Source of the DNA: Haliscomenobacteraceae bacterium | GTDB lineage: Bacteria > Bacteroidota > Bacteroidia > Chitinophagales > Saprospiraceae | Direction: 5' to 3' | DNA: 64,000 nucleotides | NCBI GenBank assembly: GCA_947501115.1 | Contig: CANMVX010000001.1 | Coordinates: 1 to 64,000, forward strand | In this document: one piece after another, positions 56,348-64,000 of the stretch | How the letters are laid out: every line of letters begins with the position of its first letter | Numbering within the stretch: the stretch's first letter is position 1 | The notes under the pieces: model-generated | Told to the model about the DNA's origin: nothing | The model's input: only the letters and a program-made list of their open reading frames with translations | Databases searched by the model: none | Program-made: the position numbers and the translations under genes

Positions 56348-56947
56348 ATGAATTATTTAGCTCACGCATTTTTGTCGGGTAGAGACCCGGATTTTTTGCT
56401 TGGAAATATTACTGCTGATATGTTAAAAGGTAATGTTCACAGAAGTCTGGCGGAAAAGGTTTCTGATGGCGTTATTCATCATAGGAAAATGGATATTTTT
56501 ACAGATAACCATCCGGATTTTCAAACTTGTTTACCCTTTTTGTACCCTTTACACGGTAAATATGCCGGGGTTGTCCTTGATATTCTTTTTGATTATTTTT
56601 TAGTCAAAAACTGGCATTGCTTTTCAAGTATTTCACTGGAAGAATTTTCTGCCGATACTAATAAGTTGTTATTAGACAATATTGAAAAACTGCCGGATTC
56701 ATCGCAAAGTCAGTTGCGTGCAATGATTCAAGGTAACTGGCTTTTACACTATGGTCATTATGAGGGATTGTCGTATTGTTTTTTGAGATTAACCAAACGG
56801 GTCGCCCAACCTCAATGGTTGGAAAGTTGGCACGTAAGTCTTAAACAGGAAGGAACAATGATAGAAAAATCTTTCCTTTCTCTTTTTCCCGATATGATTG
56901 AGTATTCAAAAAAACAAGCTAGCCTTCAAAATGTAGTGATATGGTGA
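56348..56947 (+). CDS. ACP phosphodiesterase, AcpH-like (DUF479)
   Basis: A 199-residue protein of the HD-like AcpH family, which removes the 4'-phosphopantetheine arm from acyl carrier protein. MNYLAHAFLSGRDPDFLLGN (split motif) with ITADMLKG, GVIHHRKMDIFTDNH and VVLDILFDYFLVKNW carry the His/Asp residues of the metal site. Cytosolic. It is divergent from ychF and its 3' end overlaps the convergent porT by 29 bases. Confidence 0.9.
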   Translation: MNYLAHAFLSGRDPDFLLGNITADMLKGNVHRSLAEKVSDGVIHHRKMDIFTDNHPDFQTCLPFLYPLHGKYAGVVLDILFDYFLVKNWHCFSSISLEEFSADTNKLLLDNIEKLPDSSQSQLRAMIQGNWLLHYGHYEGLSYCFLRLTKRVAQPQWLESWHVSLKQEGTMIEKSFLSLFPDMIEYSKKQASLQNVVIW

Positions 56948-57653
56948 ATGTTCTGGAGAGTATTTTCTCAAGTATCGTTGATTCTGATAGGTTCTTATTG
57001 AAAATCAGCGTATTTCCCATTCCCTGTGAAATTTTTAATTCCGGGGAAAAAATGAAGAAGGGTAAAAATATTTGAAAACCTACGCCTGTCTCAAAAGAAA
57101 AATCGTTGGGCGCTATCCTTACCAAGGTTTCTGCCTGTTTTGTCCTGGAATCGCTGGCAACATCAAATGAATATTTTAGACCTGCCAATAAGAATAATCT
57201 TACATCGTGATAAGGTTCAGACTTGTACCTGAACTGAAAAGGTAACTCTACAAAAACTGATTCTACTTTTCGATTACTCGAGTAATCTGGATATTGATAT
57301 TTCAGCCTCTTTTCAGCAAAAGATAAAGTGGGTAAAAATCGGAAATCAAAATAATTACCCATTTTTAGATTTGATACGATGCCAACATTAAAGCCTGACC
57401 CCCCAAGTCCTTGTACAATTTTTATACTATCGTGCTTTAAAAATTCACTCGATTGGTAGGTTCTGAACCTGGAATTATTGATCGCAAAGGTGAATCCAAA
57501 GTAGTAATCATTTTGGTTAAACTGCTGATAATTTGGATTATGAACACTGCCTCTTTGCCCATAAACCAGACAGGGACTTATTAAAACAAAATAAAAAAGG
57601 ACTATTTTTCTGCTAAATAAGCTGAACAAATTCCGAAAGTTAATGGGTTGCAT
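56919..57653 (-). CDS. porT: PorT-family outer-membrane protein of T9SS
   Basis: A 244-residue protein with a signal peptide (IVLFYFVLISPCLVYG after a short basic start) and an eight-strand-like beta-barrel: YYFGFTFAINNSRFR, GSGFNVGIVSNLKMGNYF, FDFRFLPTLSFAEKRLKY, SVFVELPFQFRYKS and a terminal TISLHFEG. PorT is required for type IX secretion in Porphyromonas and others. The ubiE-porT order with overlap is common in Bacteroidota and supports the call. The start overlaps ubiE by 52 bases. It matches the presence of T9SS sorting domains on two proteins in this window. Confidence 0.85.
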   Translation of the reverse strand: MQPINFRNLFSLFSRKIVLFYFVLISPCLVYGQRGSVHNPNYQQFNQNDYYFGFTFAINNSRFRTYQSSEFLKHDSIKIVQGLGGSGFNVGIVSNLKMGNYFDFRFLPTLSFAEKRLKYQYPDYSSNRKVESVFVELPFQFRYKSEPYHDVRLFLLAGLKYSFDVASDSRTKQAETLVRIAPNDFSFETGVGFQIFLPFFIFSPELKISQGMGNTLIFNKNLSESTILEKILSRTFTISLHFEG

Positions 57654-58324
57654 TGAATTGGTTTAAAGCCATTTTTACCTAAAACATCAAGAAAATTTTC
57701 CCCCGATGGAAAGGCTTGAACTGATTCATATAAATATTGGTAAGCCCTTGGGTCTTTAGAGGTTAAACGACCAATAAGGGGTAAAATGTATTTAAAGTAG
57801 AAATTAAATACTATTTTGAATAAAAAAAAGGAAGGTTGGCTAAACTCTAACACAACTATTTTACCCCCTTTTTTTAATACCCGGTGCATTTCTTTTATTC
57901 CTTTATCGAGGTTTTCAAAGTTTCTTACCCCAAAGGCTACGGTAATAGCATCGAAAGATGCTTCGTCGAAGGGTAAATTTTCTGAATCTCCTTCTATTAA
58001 AGTTATTTGAGGAGTTAATCCTTTTTCACTGATTTTTTTTCTGCCAATGGATAGCATTTCAACAGATATGTCCAAACCAATAATAGTGCTTTTCGGGTAA
58101 TAACGGTTTAATGTTAAAGCTACATCAGCTGTGCCCGTGGCAATATCTAAAATATGGGGGATTTCTCCAGGCCCTAATAATGATATAGCCCTTTTTCTCC
58201 AATATTTATCGATGCCTAATGATAGAAAATGATTCAAAAAGTCATAGTAGGGGGCTATTCGGTTAAACATCCTTGATACCTGACTCTTCTTAGTATCATC
58301 TGCCTGATAAGGTTTGATTTCCAT
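57602..58324 (-). CDS. ubiE: Demethylmenaquinone/ubiquinone C-methyltransferase
   Basis: A 240-residue SAM-dependent methyltransferase for the final step of menaquinone synthesis. VSRMFNRIAPYYDFLNHFLS and GIDKYWRKRAISLL are UbiE motifs; LDIATGTADVALTL near residue 60 is the SAM loop; DAITVAFGVRNFENLDKG and LKKGGKIVVLEFSQP follow. The ATG at 58324 gives the conserved MEIKPYQADD; an earlier one adds seven residues. A good promoter precedes it. It is translationally overlapped with porT. Confidence 0.95.
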   Translation of the reverse strand: MEIKPYQADDTKKSQVSRMFNRIAPYYDFLNHFLSLGIDKYWRKRAISLLGPGEIPHILDIATGTADVALTLNRYYPKSTIIGLDISVEMLSIGRKKISEKGLTPQITLIEGDSENLPFDEASFDAITVAFGVRNFENLDKGIKEMHRVLKKGGKIVVLEFSQPSFFLFKIVFNFYFKYILPLIGRLTSKDPRAYQYLYESVQAFPSGENFLDVLGKNGFKPIQCNPLTFGICSAYLAEK

Positions 58325-58342
58325 TGTGATTCTTTTATGCCG

Positions 58343-58373
58343 CAAATATAGACAGATTATGCGGGCTACAAAA
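58343..58373 (-). promoter_or_regulatory. Promoter for ubiE-porT (TTTTG-N18-TATATTTG)
   Basis: On the minus strand a TTTTG box (58369-58373) is separated by 18 bases from TATATTTG (58343-58350), 18 bases before the ubiE ATG. Both elements match the Bacteroidota housekeeping consensus, making this the clearest promoter in the window. Confidence 0.7.
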
Positions 58374-58410
58374 TGGATTTTTTTTGTTAAAAAATAGTCC
58401 GAAAATTTCT

Positions 58411-58418
58411 TAATTTTG
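58411..58418 (+). promoter_or_regulatory. Candidate -7 element (TAATTTTG) for gyrA
   Basis: Matches TAnnTTTG with a TTTTTG (58381-58386) 24 bases upstream, slightly long for a -33 box. It would leave an 80-base untranslated leader. Confidence 0.45.
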
Positions 58419-58504
58419 TGTTACGAAAATTAATCCGTTCATACTGAAAACCTGATAAATAATCCAGTTGATTCCTTTATTTTTCAGGATAACTAACAGC
58501 TGTA

Positions 58505-61072
58505 ATGACTCCAGAAGACCGTATAATCCCTATTCAAATAGAGGATGAAATGAAATCAGCTTACATTGATTATTCAATGTCAGTTATTGTATCCCGTGCT
58601 TTACCGGATGTAAGAGATGGGATGAAACCTGTTCAAAGAAGAGTTCTTTATGCCATGTCTGATTTAGGACTAACGCATAATAAAGCGCACAAAAAGTCGG
58701 CGCGTATTGTAGGTGAGGTATTAGGAAAATATCACCCTCATGGTGATACTTCCGTGTATGATACAATGGTGAGAATGGCTCAGGATTGGTCATTACGCTA
58801 TCCTTTGGTCGATCCTCAGGGTAATTTTGGCAATATTGATGGTGACGGACCAGCTGCCATGCGTTATACCGAAGCAAGATTGAAAAAAATCAGTGATGAG
58901 ATTTTAGCCGATATTGATAAAGATACAGTTGATTTTACTCTAAATTTTGATGATTCTTTAGAAGAACCCTCCGTTTTACCAACTAAGGTTCCCAATTTGT
59001 TAATCAACGGAGCCTCCGGTATCGCCGTGGGAATGGCCACAAATCTTATGCCTCATAACTTAACTGAAGTTATTGATGGTATCGTCGCCACTTTGGCCGA
59101 TCCGGATATTGACGTAGATGGTTTAATGCAATATATAAAGGCACCTGATTTTCCCACAGGTGGAATTATTTACGGTACCAAAGGGGTCAGAGAGGGCTTT
59201 GCAACGGGTCGTGGGAAAATTGTATTAAGAGGTAGAGCGGAAATTGAAACTTCTGCCTCTGGTAGGGAATCCATAATCATAACGGAAATTCCTTATCAGG
59301 TTAATAAATCAATGTTGGTAGCAAAAATTGCTGAACTTACCATTGAAAAAAAGATTCCAGGTATTTCTGACGTAAGAGATGAGTCTGCAAGACAAGGCAT
59401 GCGGGTAGTGGTGGAGATAAAGAGAGATGCTATGGCTAAAGTAGTTCTTTCCCAACTCTACAAATATTCTCCTCTTCAAACTTCCTACGGCATCAATAAT
59501 GTGGCTTTAGTAGGTGGAAGGCCAGAAATCTTATGTTTGAAGGACATGATTGTGGAGTTTATAAAATTCCGCCTGGAGGTCATTGTTAAAAGAACAAAAT
59601 ACGATTTAAAAAAGGCAAAAGAAAGAGCGCATATTCTCGAGGGTATCCTTATAGCACTGGATCATTTAGATGAGGTTATTGCTCTTATTAGAGCAAGTAA
59701 AAATGCGGAAGAGGCTAAAGAGGGCTTAATGTCAACTTTTGGCTTATCCGATATTCAGGCTAAGGCTATTCTTGAAATGAGGCTGCAACGTTTGACTGGT
59801 CTTGAAAGAGATAAAGTAAGGGCGGAGTATAAAGAGGTAATGGATAAAATTGCCTATTATGAGTCTATTTTAGCTTCTGAAGAAATTCAAAGGGAAATTG
59901 TTAGAACGGAGCTCTTAGAAATTAAAGAAAATTATGGTGATGCAAGGAGAACGGAAATTGTTGCCGCTGAAGGTGATATCAATCTGGAAGATCTCATAAA
60001 GGAGGAAGAGGTAGTTGTTACCATATCTAATCTGGGCTATATTAAACGTACCGCAGCTTCGGAATTTAGAACGCAGAGTAGGGGAGGTAGAGGTGCGAAA
60101 GGTTCGCGAACGAGAGACGAAGATTTTATTGTCAATATGTTCGTGGCTAATTCACATAATTATTTGCTTCTTTTTACTGAATCTGGAAAATGCTTCTGGT
60201 TACGTGTTTTTGAAATTCCAGAGGCAAGTAAATCTTCTGCGGGCAGAGCCATTCAAAATATTCTAAATATAGCACAAGACGATAAGGTCAAAGCTTATAT
60301 CAATATTCCAAATTTAAATGATAGTGAGTTTGTTAAAAATCATTATATCATTTTCTGTACCCATCTGGGGATTATTAAAAAAACAGCGGTAGAAGCTTAT
60401 TCTCGTCCAAGAGTAGGTGGCATTAATGCCATTACCATCGCGGAAGGTGACATGCTGCTTTCGGCTACTTTAACTGGCGGAGATCATCAAATATTCCTCG
60501 CAAGTCGTCGTGGTTATGCTGTACGCTTCCATGAATCTAAAGTAAGACCCATGGGAAGGAATGCCACAGGGGTAAAAGGTATGGCGCTTTCTGGAGAATC
60601 TGATGCCATAGTTGGCATGCTTTGTATCAATCCTACAGAGAGTATTCAAGATACGATTCTGGTCGTTTCTGAGAAGGGAAATGGTAAAAGGTCAGAAGTC
60701 GATGAATACAGACTTACCAATAGAGGGGCAAAAGGTGTGAAAACGATGCAGATTACGAATAAAACGGGCGCGCTGATTGCAATGAAGGCAGTCCAGGAAA
60801 ATGAAGATTTGATGATCACTAATCGGTCGGGTATTATTATTCGTATGGCTGTGTCAACAATGAGGGTCATCGGTAGAGCTACTCAAGGCGTAAGAGTAAT
60901 ACGATTAGACGAGGATGATGCCATTGCTGATGTTGCTGTTATTCCTTTTTCACCCGAAATAGAATTGCCAGAGGGTGAGGAAAATATAGGAATTTCTATG
61001 GAAAATAGCGAAAATAGTATCGATAACCAGGATATTTCAGATAATGACACTGAAATTCCTCAGGAATTATAA
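58505..61072 (+). CDS. gyrA: DNA gyrase subunit A
   Basis: An 855-residue type IIA topoisomerase subunit. The quinolone region [17 protein letters not shown] has Thr82 where E. coli has Ser83, and keeps the Asp at position 87; [10 protein letters not shown] has the active-site Tyr121; the GyrA box QSRGGRG near residue 523 identifies gyrase rather than topoisomerase IV. The C-terminal pinwheel is present, ending in an acidic tail ([16 protein letters not shown]). The Thr is normal in flavobacterial GyrA. Monocistronic by context. Confidence 0.97.
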   Translation: MTPEDRIIPIQIEDEMKSAYIDYSMSVIVSRALPDVRDGMKPVQRRVLYAMSDLGLTHNKAHKKSARIVGEVLGKYHPHGDTSVYDTMVRMAQDWSLRYPLVDPQGNFGNIDGDGPAAMRYTEARLKKISDEILADIDKDTVDFTLNFDDSLEEPSVLPTKVPNLLINGASGIAVGMATNLMPHNLTEVIDGIVATLADPDIDVDGLMQYIKAPDFPTGGIIYGTKGVREGFATGRGKIVLRGRAEIETSASGRESIIITEIPYQVNKSMLVAKIAELTIEKKIPGISDVRDESARQGMRVVVEIKRDAMAKVVLSQLYKYSPLQTSYGINNVALVGGRPEILCLKDMIVEFIKFRLEVIVKRTKYDLKKAKERAHILEGILIALDHLDEVIALIRASKNAEEAKEGLMSTFGLSDIQAKAILEMRLQRLTGLERDKVRAEYKEVMDKIAYYESILASEEIQREIVRTELLEIKENYGDARRTEIVAAEGDINLEDLIKEEEVVVTISNLGYIKRTAASEFRTQSRGGRGAKGSRTRDEDFIVNMFVANSHNYLLLFTESGKCFWLRVFEIPEASKSSAGRAIQNILNIAQDDKVKAYINIPNLNDSEFVKNHYIIFCTHLGIIKKTAVEAYSRPRVGGINAITIAEGDMLLSATLTGGDHQIFLASRRGYAVRFHESKVRPMGRNATGVKGMALSGESDAIVGMLCINPTESIQDTILVVSEKGNGKRSEVDEYRLTNRGAKGVKTMQITNKTGALIAMKAVQENEDLMITNRSGIIIRMAVSTMRVIGRATQGVRVIRLDEDDAIADVAVIPFSPEIELPEGEENIGISMENSENSIDNQDISDNDTEIPQEL

Positions 61073-61088
61073 TATTTTTGCAAAACAA

Positions 61089-61118
61089 TAATTTTGAACC
61101 CTAAATACGTTATTTAGG
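61089..61118 (+). promoter_or_regulatory. Candidate -7 element and palindrome upstream of TPR gene
   Basis: TAATTTTG at 61089-61096 fits TAnnTTTG; a second match (TATTTTTG) lies at 61073-61080. Four bases further is a perfect 8-bp inverted repeat, CCTAAATA-cgt-TATTTAGG (61100-61118), which could be an operator or a leader hairpin. Confidence 0.4.
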
Positions 61119-61152
61119 TAAATCATGTTTACCAAACAAACCTTAATGAACC

Positions 61153-62487
61153 ATGAAAAAGTCATTTTTATTATCCTTTCTTTTAGTAGGAACTATAGTT
61201 TTGAATGCACAAGATTATAAATCGGAGTTTTCAAGCGCTAAAAAAGCCTTTACTGCTTTCCAATTGGATATGATTGGGAACAAAGCAAAATTAACAGATG
61301 CCGTTACAGCTATAACCAAGGCGGTAACTTTTCAAGAAGCCACGCTTACTCCTGAAGCTTTTTTAAAAAGTGGGGAAATTATGGCAGAACTCGCTAACCA
61401 GATTGTTACAACTAAACAGTTAGGTGTTGGTTCCTTAGATGATTTGCCTAAAACAGTTAATCCAGAGTTAATTGCTTATGAGCATTTTATGAAAGCAATG
61501 GATATGGCGGTTAAGCCTGCGGAGAAAAAGAAAACCTTAAAACTTATTGGTGCTCTTCAAAATTCATTAAGTAATATTGGGGTTTATAATTACGACGAAC
61601 AGAAATATGAAATGGCTTTTAAAGACTTTTCTACCGTTATCACTATCCACGATATGTTGAAAAATGCGGGAGAAGTTAGTACATTAGATGTTGAAGCTGA
61701 TTACTTAAATCAGGTGTATATCTCAGGTTTAGCTGCATTTAATGGTGGTTACGATGCAGAAGCAGAGAAGTATTTTACAATGCTTGCCGATAAAAAGTAC
61801 GACAAGCCTGCTATTTATGAATCTTTATACAACCTAAAAGCTAAAAAGACTTCTCCTGAAGAGGCTTATCCAATTCTTGAAAATGCCCGCAAGCAGTTTC
61901 CTGATGATTTATCGTTGCTATTTGTAGAAATCAATCATTATCTTAAGTTGCAGAAAATGAATGAGTTAATTGAAAGATTGGAAAAAGCTATTAAATTAGA
62001 ACCTTCTAATGTTTCTCTCTATTCTGTAATGGGTAACGTTTATGATAATTTACACCAGAAAACAACTAAAGATAATGGTGATCCTGTGGTTGCTGATGGT
62101 TATTTTGCTAAGTCACTGGAGTATTTTAATAAGGCTATAGAAATGGATCCTAAAAATGTAGAGGCTCTTTACAGCATTGGTGCCCTTTACTATAATAAGG
62201 CTGCATTAACTTCTCAAAAAATGAATGCGCTAAGTGAGGATTATTCTAAAGAAGGTCTTAAAAAGTTTAATGACCTTAAAGCTCAGGTTTTCAAACAGTT
62301 CGATGAATCTTTACCTTACTTTCAAAGAGCTGAAGCGCTTAATCCAAATGATACTAATACATTAATCGCTTTAAAAGAAATATATGCTAAAAAGGATCAG
62401 CTGGATCTAAGCAAGGAATTTAAAGCAAGATTGGAGTTAGTTCAAGGTGGTGGAAAAAATGATAAAAGTTATTTTCCTAATAACTAA
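61153..62487 (+). CDS. Secreted tetratricopeptide-repeat protein
   Basis: A 444-residue protein with a signal peptide (MKKSFLLSFLLVGTIVLNAQ) and helical repeats throughout. Clear TPR units include NIGVYNYDEQKYEMAFKDFS, AAFNGGYDAEAEKYFTMLAD, FVEINHYLKLQKMNELIERLE, YFNKAIEMDPKNVEALYSIG and FQRAEALNPNDTNTLIALKE. It probably scaffolds a periplasmic complex; no enzyme motif is seen. A strong terminator follows and gyrA is 80 bases upstream, so it is likely transcribed alone. Confidence 0.87.
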   Translation: MKKSFLLSFLLVGTIVLNAQDYKSEFSSAKKAFTAFQLDMIGNKAKLTDAVTAITKAVTFQEATLTPEAFLKSGEIMAELANQIVTTKQLGVGSLDDLPKTVNPELIAYEHFMKAMDMAVKPAEKKKTLKLIGALQNSLSNIGVYNYDEQKYEMAFKDFSTVITIHDMLKNAGEVSTLDVEADYLNQVYISGLAAFNGGYDAEAEKYFTMLADKKYDKPAIYESLYNLKAKKTSPEEAYPILENARKQFPDDLSLLFVEINHYLKLQKMNELIERLEKAIKLEPSNVSLYSVMGNVYDNLHQKTTKDNGDPVVADGYFAKSLEYFNKAIEMDPKNVEALYSIGALYYNKAALTSQKMNALSEDYSKEGLKKFNDLKAQVFKQFDESLPYFQRAEALNPNDTNTLIALKEIYAKKDQLDLSKEFKARLELVQGGGKNDKSYFPNN

Positions 62488-62508
62488 ATAGCTCTGTATT
62501 AATTTCTA

Positions 62509-62555
62509 TTGGCCGCTTTTGCCCTTGGGTGAAAGCGGCCAATTTATTTTTTTTG
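62509..62555 (+). terminator. Rho-independent terminator after TPR gene
   Basis: Perfect 11-bp stem, TTGGCCGCTTT (62509-62519) with AAAGCGGCCAA (62532-62542), a 12-base loop and a T-rich tract to 62555. Confidence 0.9.
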
Positions 62556-62618
62556 ATTTTATTCCTTTTTTGCGTACATTTCAGGCTTATTTAATATTCC
62601 GATAGTAATCTTAATATT

Positions 62619-64000
62619 ATGAAATTCATTCACTTGTGTTTTTTTGGGTTAGTATATACCTGTGCTATCAATGTGTCTTTCCTTTCCGCTCAATCTACTT
62701 GTGAAGTTCCCTGTTCAAGGAATGATTGTGGTGCAGTAAATTATGACGTTTCTCCTATTGATTCCCTGGTTTGTGAAGGTTCCATATTGCGATTCAAAAA
62801 TAATACAGCGATTCAAACATATACTGGGCTTGTAATTCGATGGGGTGACGGTAAGCAAGACACCGTATTTCAATTAAATGATTTTTATCATAAATATGAT
62901 TTGCCCGAATCATTGAAGGCTTCCTGCCAAAATGACACAATTTTAAGGTTAACAGTATGTATAACTGCATTCAAACAATGTAACGAAGGATTTACCTGCA
63001 GCCAAAAAGTTCAATCTTTTCCAATTAAAATTGCGTTAAAACCTAAAGCTGCATTTGTACCCTCTGCAACCACAGCCTGTGTAGGAGCAAGACTTAGTTT
63101 TCAAAATAAAACTTGTTTCTCAAATGCAGCTCTTTACACCTGGCGATATTCTACTTTTCGTATCACAAATATTAGAGATATTAATCTGGATTATGATTTG
63201 CCAGGGCAATATGATGTAGAACTAACTGCAAGGAATAGTTGTGGCGCTGATTCTGTAAAACAGGTCATTACCATTTTGGAAAAACCAAAGGCCGATATTA
63301 TTATTGATACCCAGCAGTTTTGTTATCCAATATCAGTGAGGTTGAAAAATAAACAAACAAACTCATCTGATGGTGTTTGGAAAATTACAGGAGATACCTC
63401 TGTTTGGGAGTCTGTACTTTCCTTTCCTTCCGGCGATTCAACATGGATAAGATTTAAACGCTTGGGTGCTATTAATATAAAACTGTTAACCTCTAATGGT
63501 TGTGGGGCCGATTCTATTTCTATGCCCTTTATTCTTAAATCAACGCCTTTTTTTAAAACTGATTCAGAGGTAAATTTATGTCAGGAGGGTTTCATTTCCC
63601 CTGAATCGTTGCTTTTTACCTATGATAAGCTAAGAATAAATTCTCTAATTTGGAAAGTTAATAATGAAAGTCCTTTTACGGCACAGGGAAGTACCTTCCA
63701 ACCTGCATTTTTTAAAAAAAATGGGACTATCGATTTACAAACCAATGGACAATGCGGTACCTTTCACCATACCATTCGAATACAAGTATTTCCAAAAGAT
63801 ACATTGAAATTATCAAAAAAAGCGGTTTCGTTTTGCTCCAATGATGCACCAGTTCAGTTAACAGCTTCTCCAGCTGGAACCTGGTCGGGTTTTGGTATTT
63901 CCTCCATGGGAAGGATAGATCCTTCTTTATTCCTAAATAAATCCAAAGGAATCGTTTATTTTGATGCTTCAAATCCTTATTGTACCCTTCGTGATTCTGT
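62619..64000 (+). CDS. Cysteine-rich PKD/Ig-like surface protein, 3' end beyond window
   Basis: An open frame from the ATG at 62619 to the window end (460 codons, no stop). Signal peptide FIHLCFFGLVYTCAINVSFLSAQ, then Ig/PKD-like modules, e.g. YDVSPIDSLVCEGSILRFKNN, AAFVPSATTACVGARLSFQN and FYHKYDLPESL. Cys pairs recur (CEVPCSRNDCG, VCITAFKQCNEGFTC, NSCGAD, NGCGAD). Such proteins in Bacteroidota are large secreted or surface adhesins, usually with a T9SS sorting tail, which here would lie outside the window. Catalytic function is not suggested. Confidence 0.85.
   Translation, partial: MKFIHLCFFGLVYTCAINVSFLSAQSTCEVPCSRNDCGAVNYDVSPIDSLVCEGSILRFKNNTAIQTYTGLVIRWGDGKQDTVFQLNDFYHKYDLPESLKASCQNDTILRLTVCITAFKQCNEGFTCSQKVQSFPIKIALKPKAAFVPSATTACVGARLSFQNKTCFSNAALYTWRYSTFRITNIRDINLDYDLPGQYDVELTARNSCGADSVKQVITILEKPKADIIIDTQQFCYPISVRLKNKQTNSSDGVWKITGDTSVWESVLSFPSGDSTWIRFKRLGAINIKLLTSNGCGADSISMPFILKSTPFFKTDSEVNLCQEGFISPESLLFTYDKLRINSLIWKVNNESPFTAQGSTFQPAFFKKNGTIDLQTNGQCGTFHHTIRIQVFPKDTLKLSKKAVSFCSNDAPVQLTASPAGTWSGFGISSMGRIDPSLFLNKSKGIVYFDASNPYCTLRDS

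Noticed and set aside
58739-58790. Thr instead of Ser at the quinolone-resistance position of GyrA
   Set aside because: Thr is the normal residue in flavobacterial GyrA, so it is not evidence of acquired resistance.
63727-63972. Minus-strand 81-codon frame near the window end
   Set aside because: It lies fully inside the PKD-like gene, which has a signal peptide and continuous family-like modules on the plus strand.

Overview
The window looks like chromosome of a free-living Bacteroidota, most plausibly the Saprospiria/Chitinophagia side of the phylum. The evidence is AT-rich DNA, start codons in A-rich contexts without clear Shine-Dalgarno boxes, candidate -7 elements of the Bacteroidota form TAnnTTTG, a ubiE-porT pair, two proteins with type IX secretion (T9SS) C-termini, CarboxypepD_reg-type TonB-dependent receptors, a FISUMP protein and DUF3810. 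The exact lineage is inference. No rRNA, tRNA, CRISPR array, phage or intact insertion sequence was seen.

Bases 1-17276 are a carbohydrate region. It holds an amino-sugar module (NagB cut by the window edge, NagA, a FucP/NagP-like sugar symporter and a Tat-exported Gfo/Idh oxidoreductase), a secreted aminopeptidase P, and a second sugar module. The second module has two Tat-exported xylose-isomerase-like TIM barrels, a GH88-like hydrolase, a cytosolic TIM barrel, a cytosolic Gfo/Idh protein, two SDRs and a Na+/solute symporter with a small membrane partner. Oxidoreductases, isomerases, an enol-ether hydratase-type hydrolase and a transporter together suggest oxidative or eliminative breakdown of an unusual or uronic-acid-containing glycoside.

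Bases 17283-26902 are a secretion and surface region. A 2213-residue T9SS protein carries Asp-box repeats, 11 IPT/TIG domains with nearly identical DNA, FG-GAP repeats, BACON and a sorting domain. A convergent secreted M43 metalloprotease follows. Between them lies a 619-base non-coding tract with two hairpins and a duplicated motif of about 50 bases.

Bases 27093-37711 are mostly housekeeping or poorly characterised: malate dehydrogenase, a SelL-like redox protein, a VWA protein, Hsp15 and DUF58, thioredoxin, DUF3810, a queuosine-precursor transporter, and a tight hscA-SUI1-ctlX operon. Bases 37760-46738 carry an Oar-like receptor, a patatin, and an apparent operon of orphan response regulator, TonB receptor and LysM protein. 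Bases 46848-64000 hold folP, a YheT hydrolase, TamB, a GMC oxidoreductase, YchF, AcpH, porT and ubiE, gyrA, a TPR protein and the start of a cysteine-rich PKD/Ig-like surface protein running off the end.

The genes are densely packed. Seven same-strand junctions have exactly one base between stop and ATG, and three convergent pairs share overlapping stop codons. This suggests translational coupling in a genome that makes little use of Shine-Dalgarno sequences. PorT and two T9SS clients in one window indicate that large surface proteins are exported by that route.
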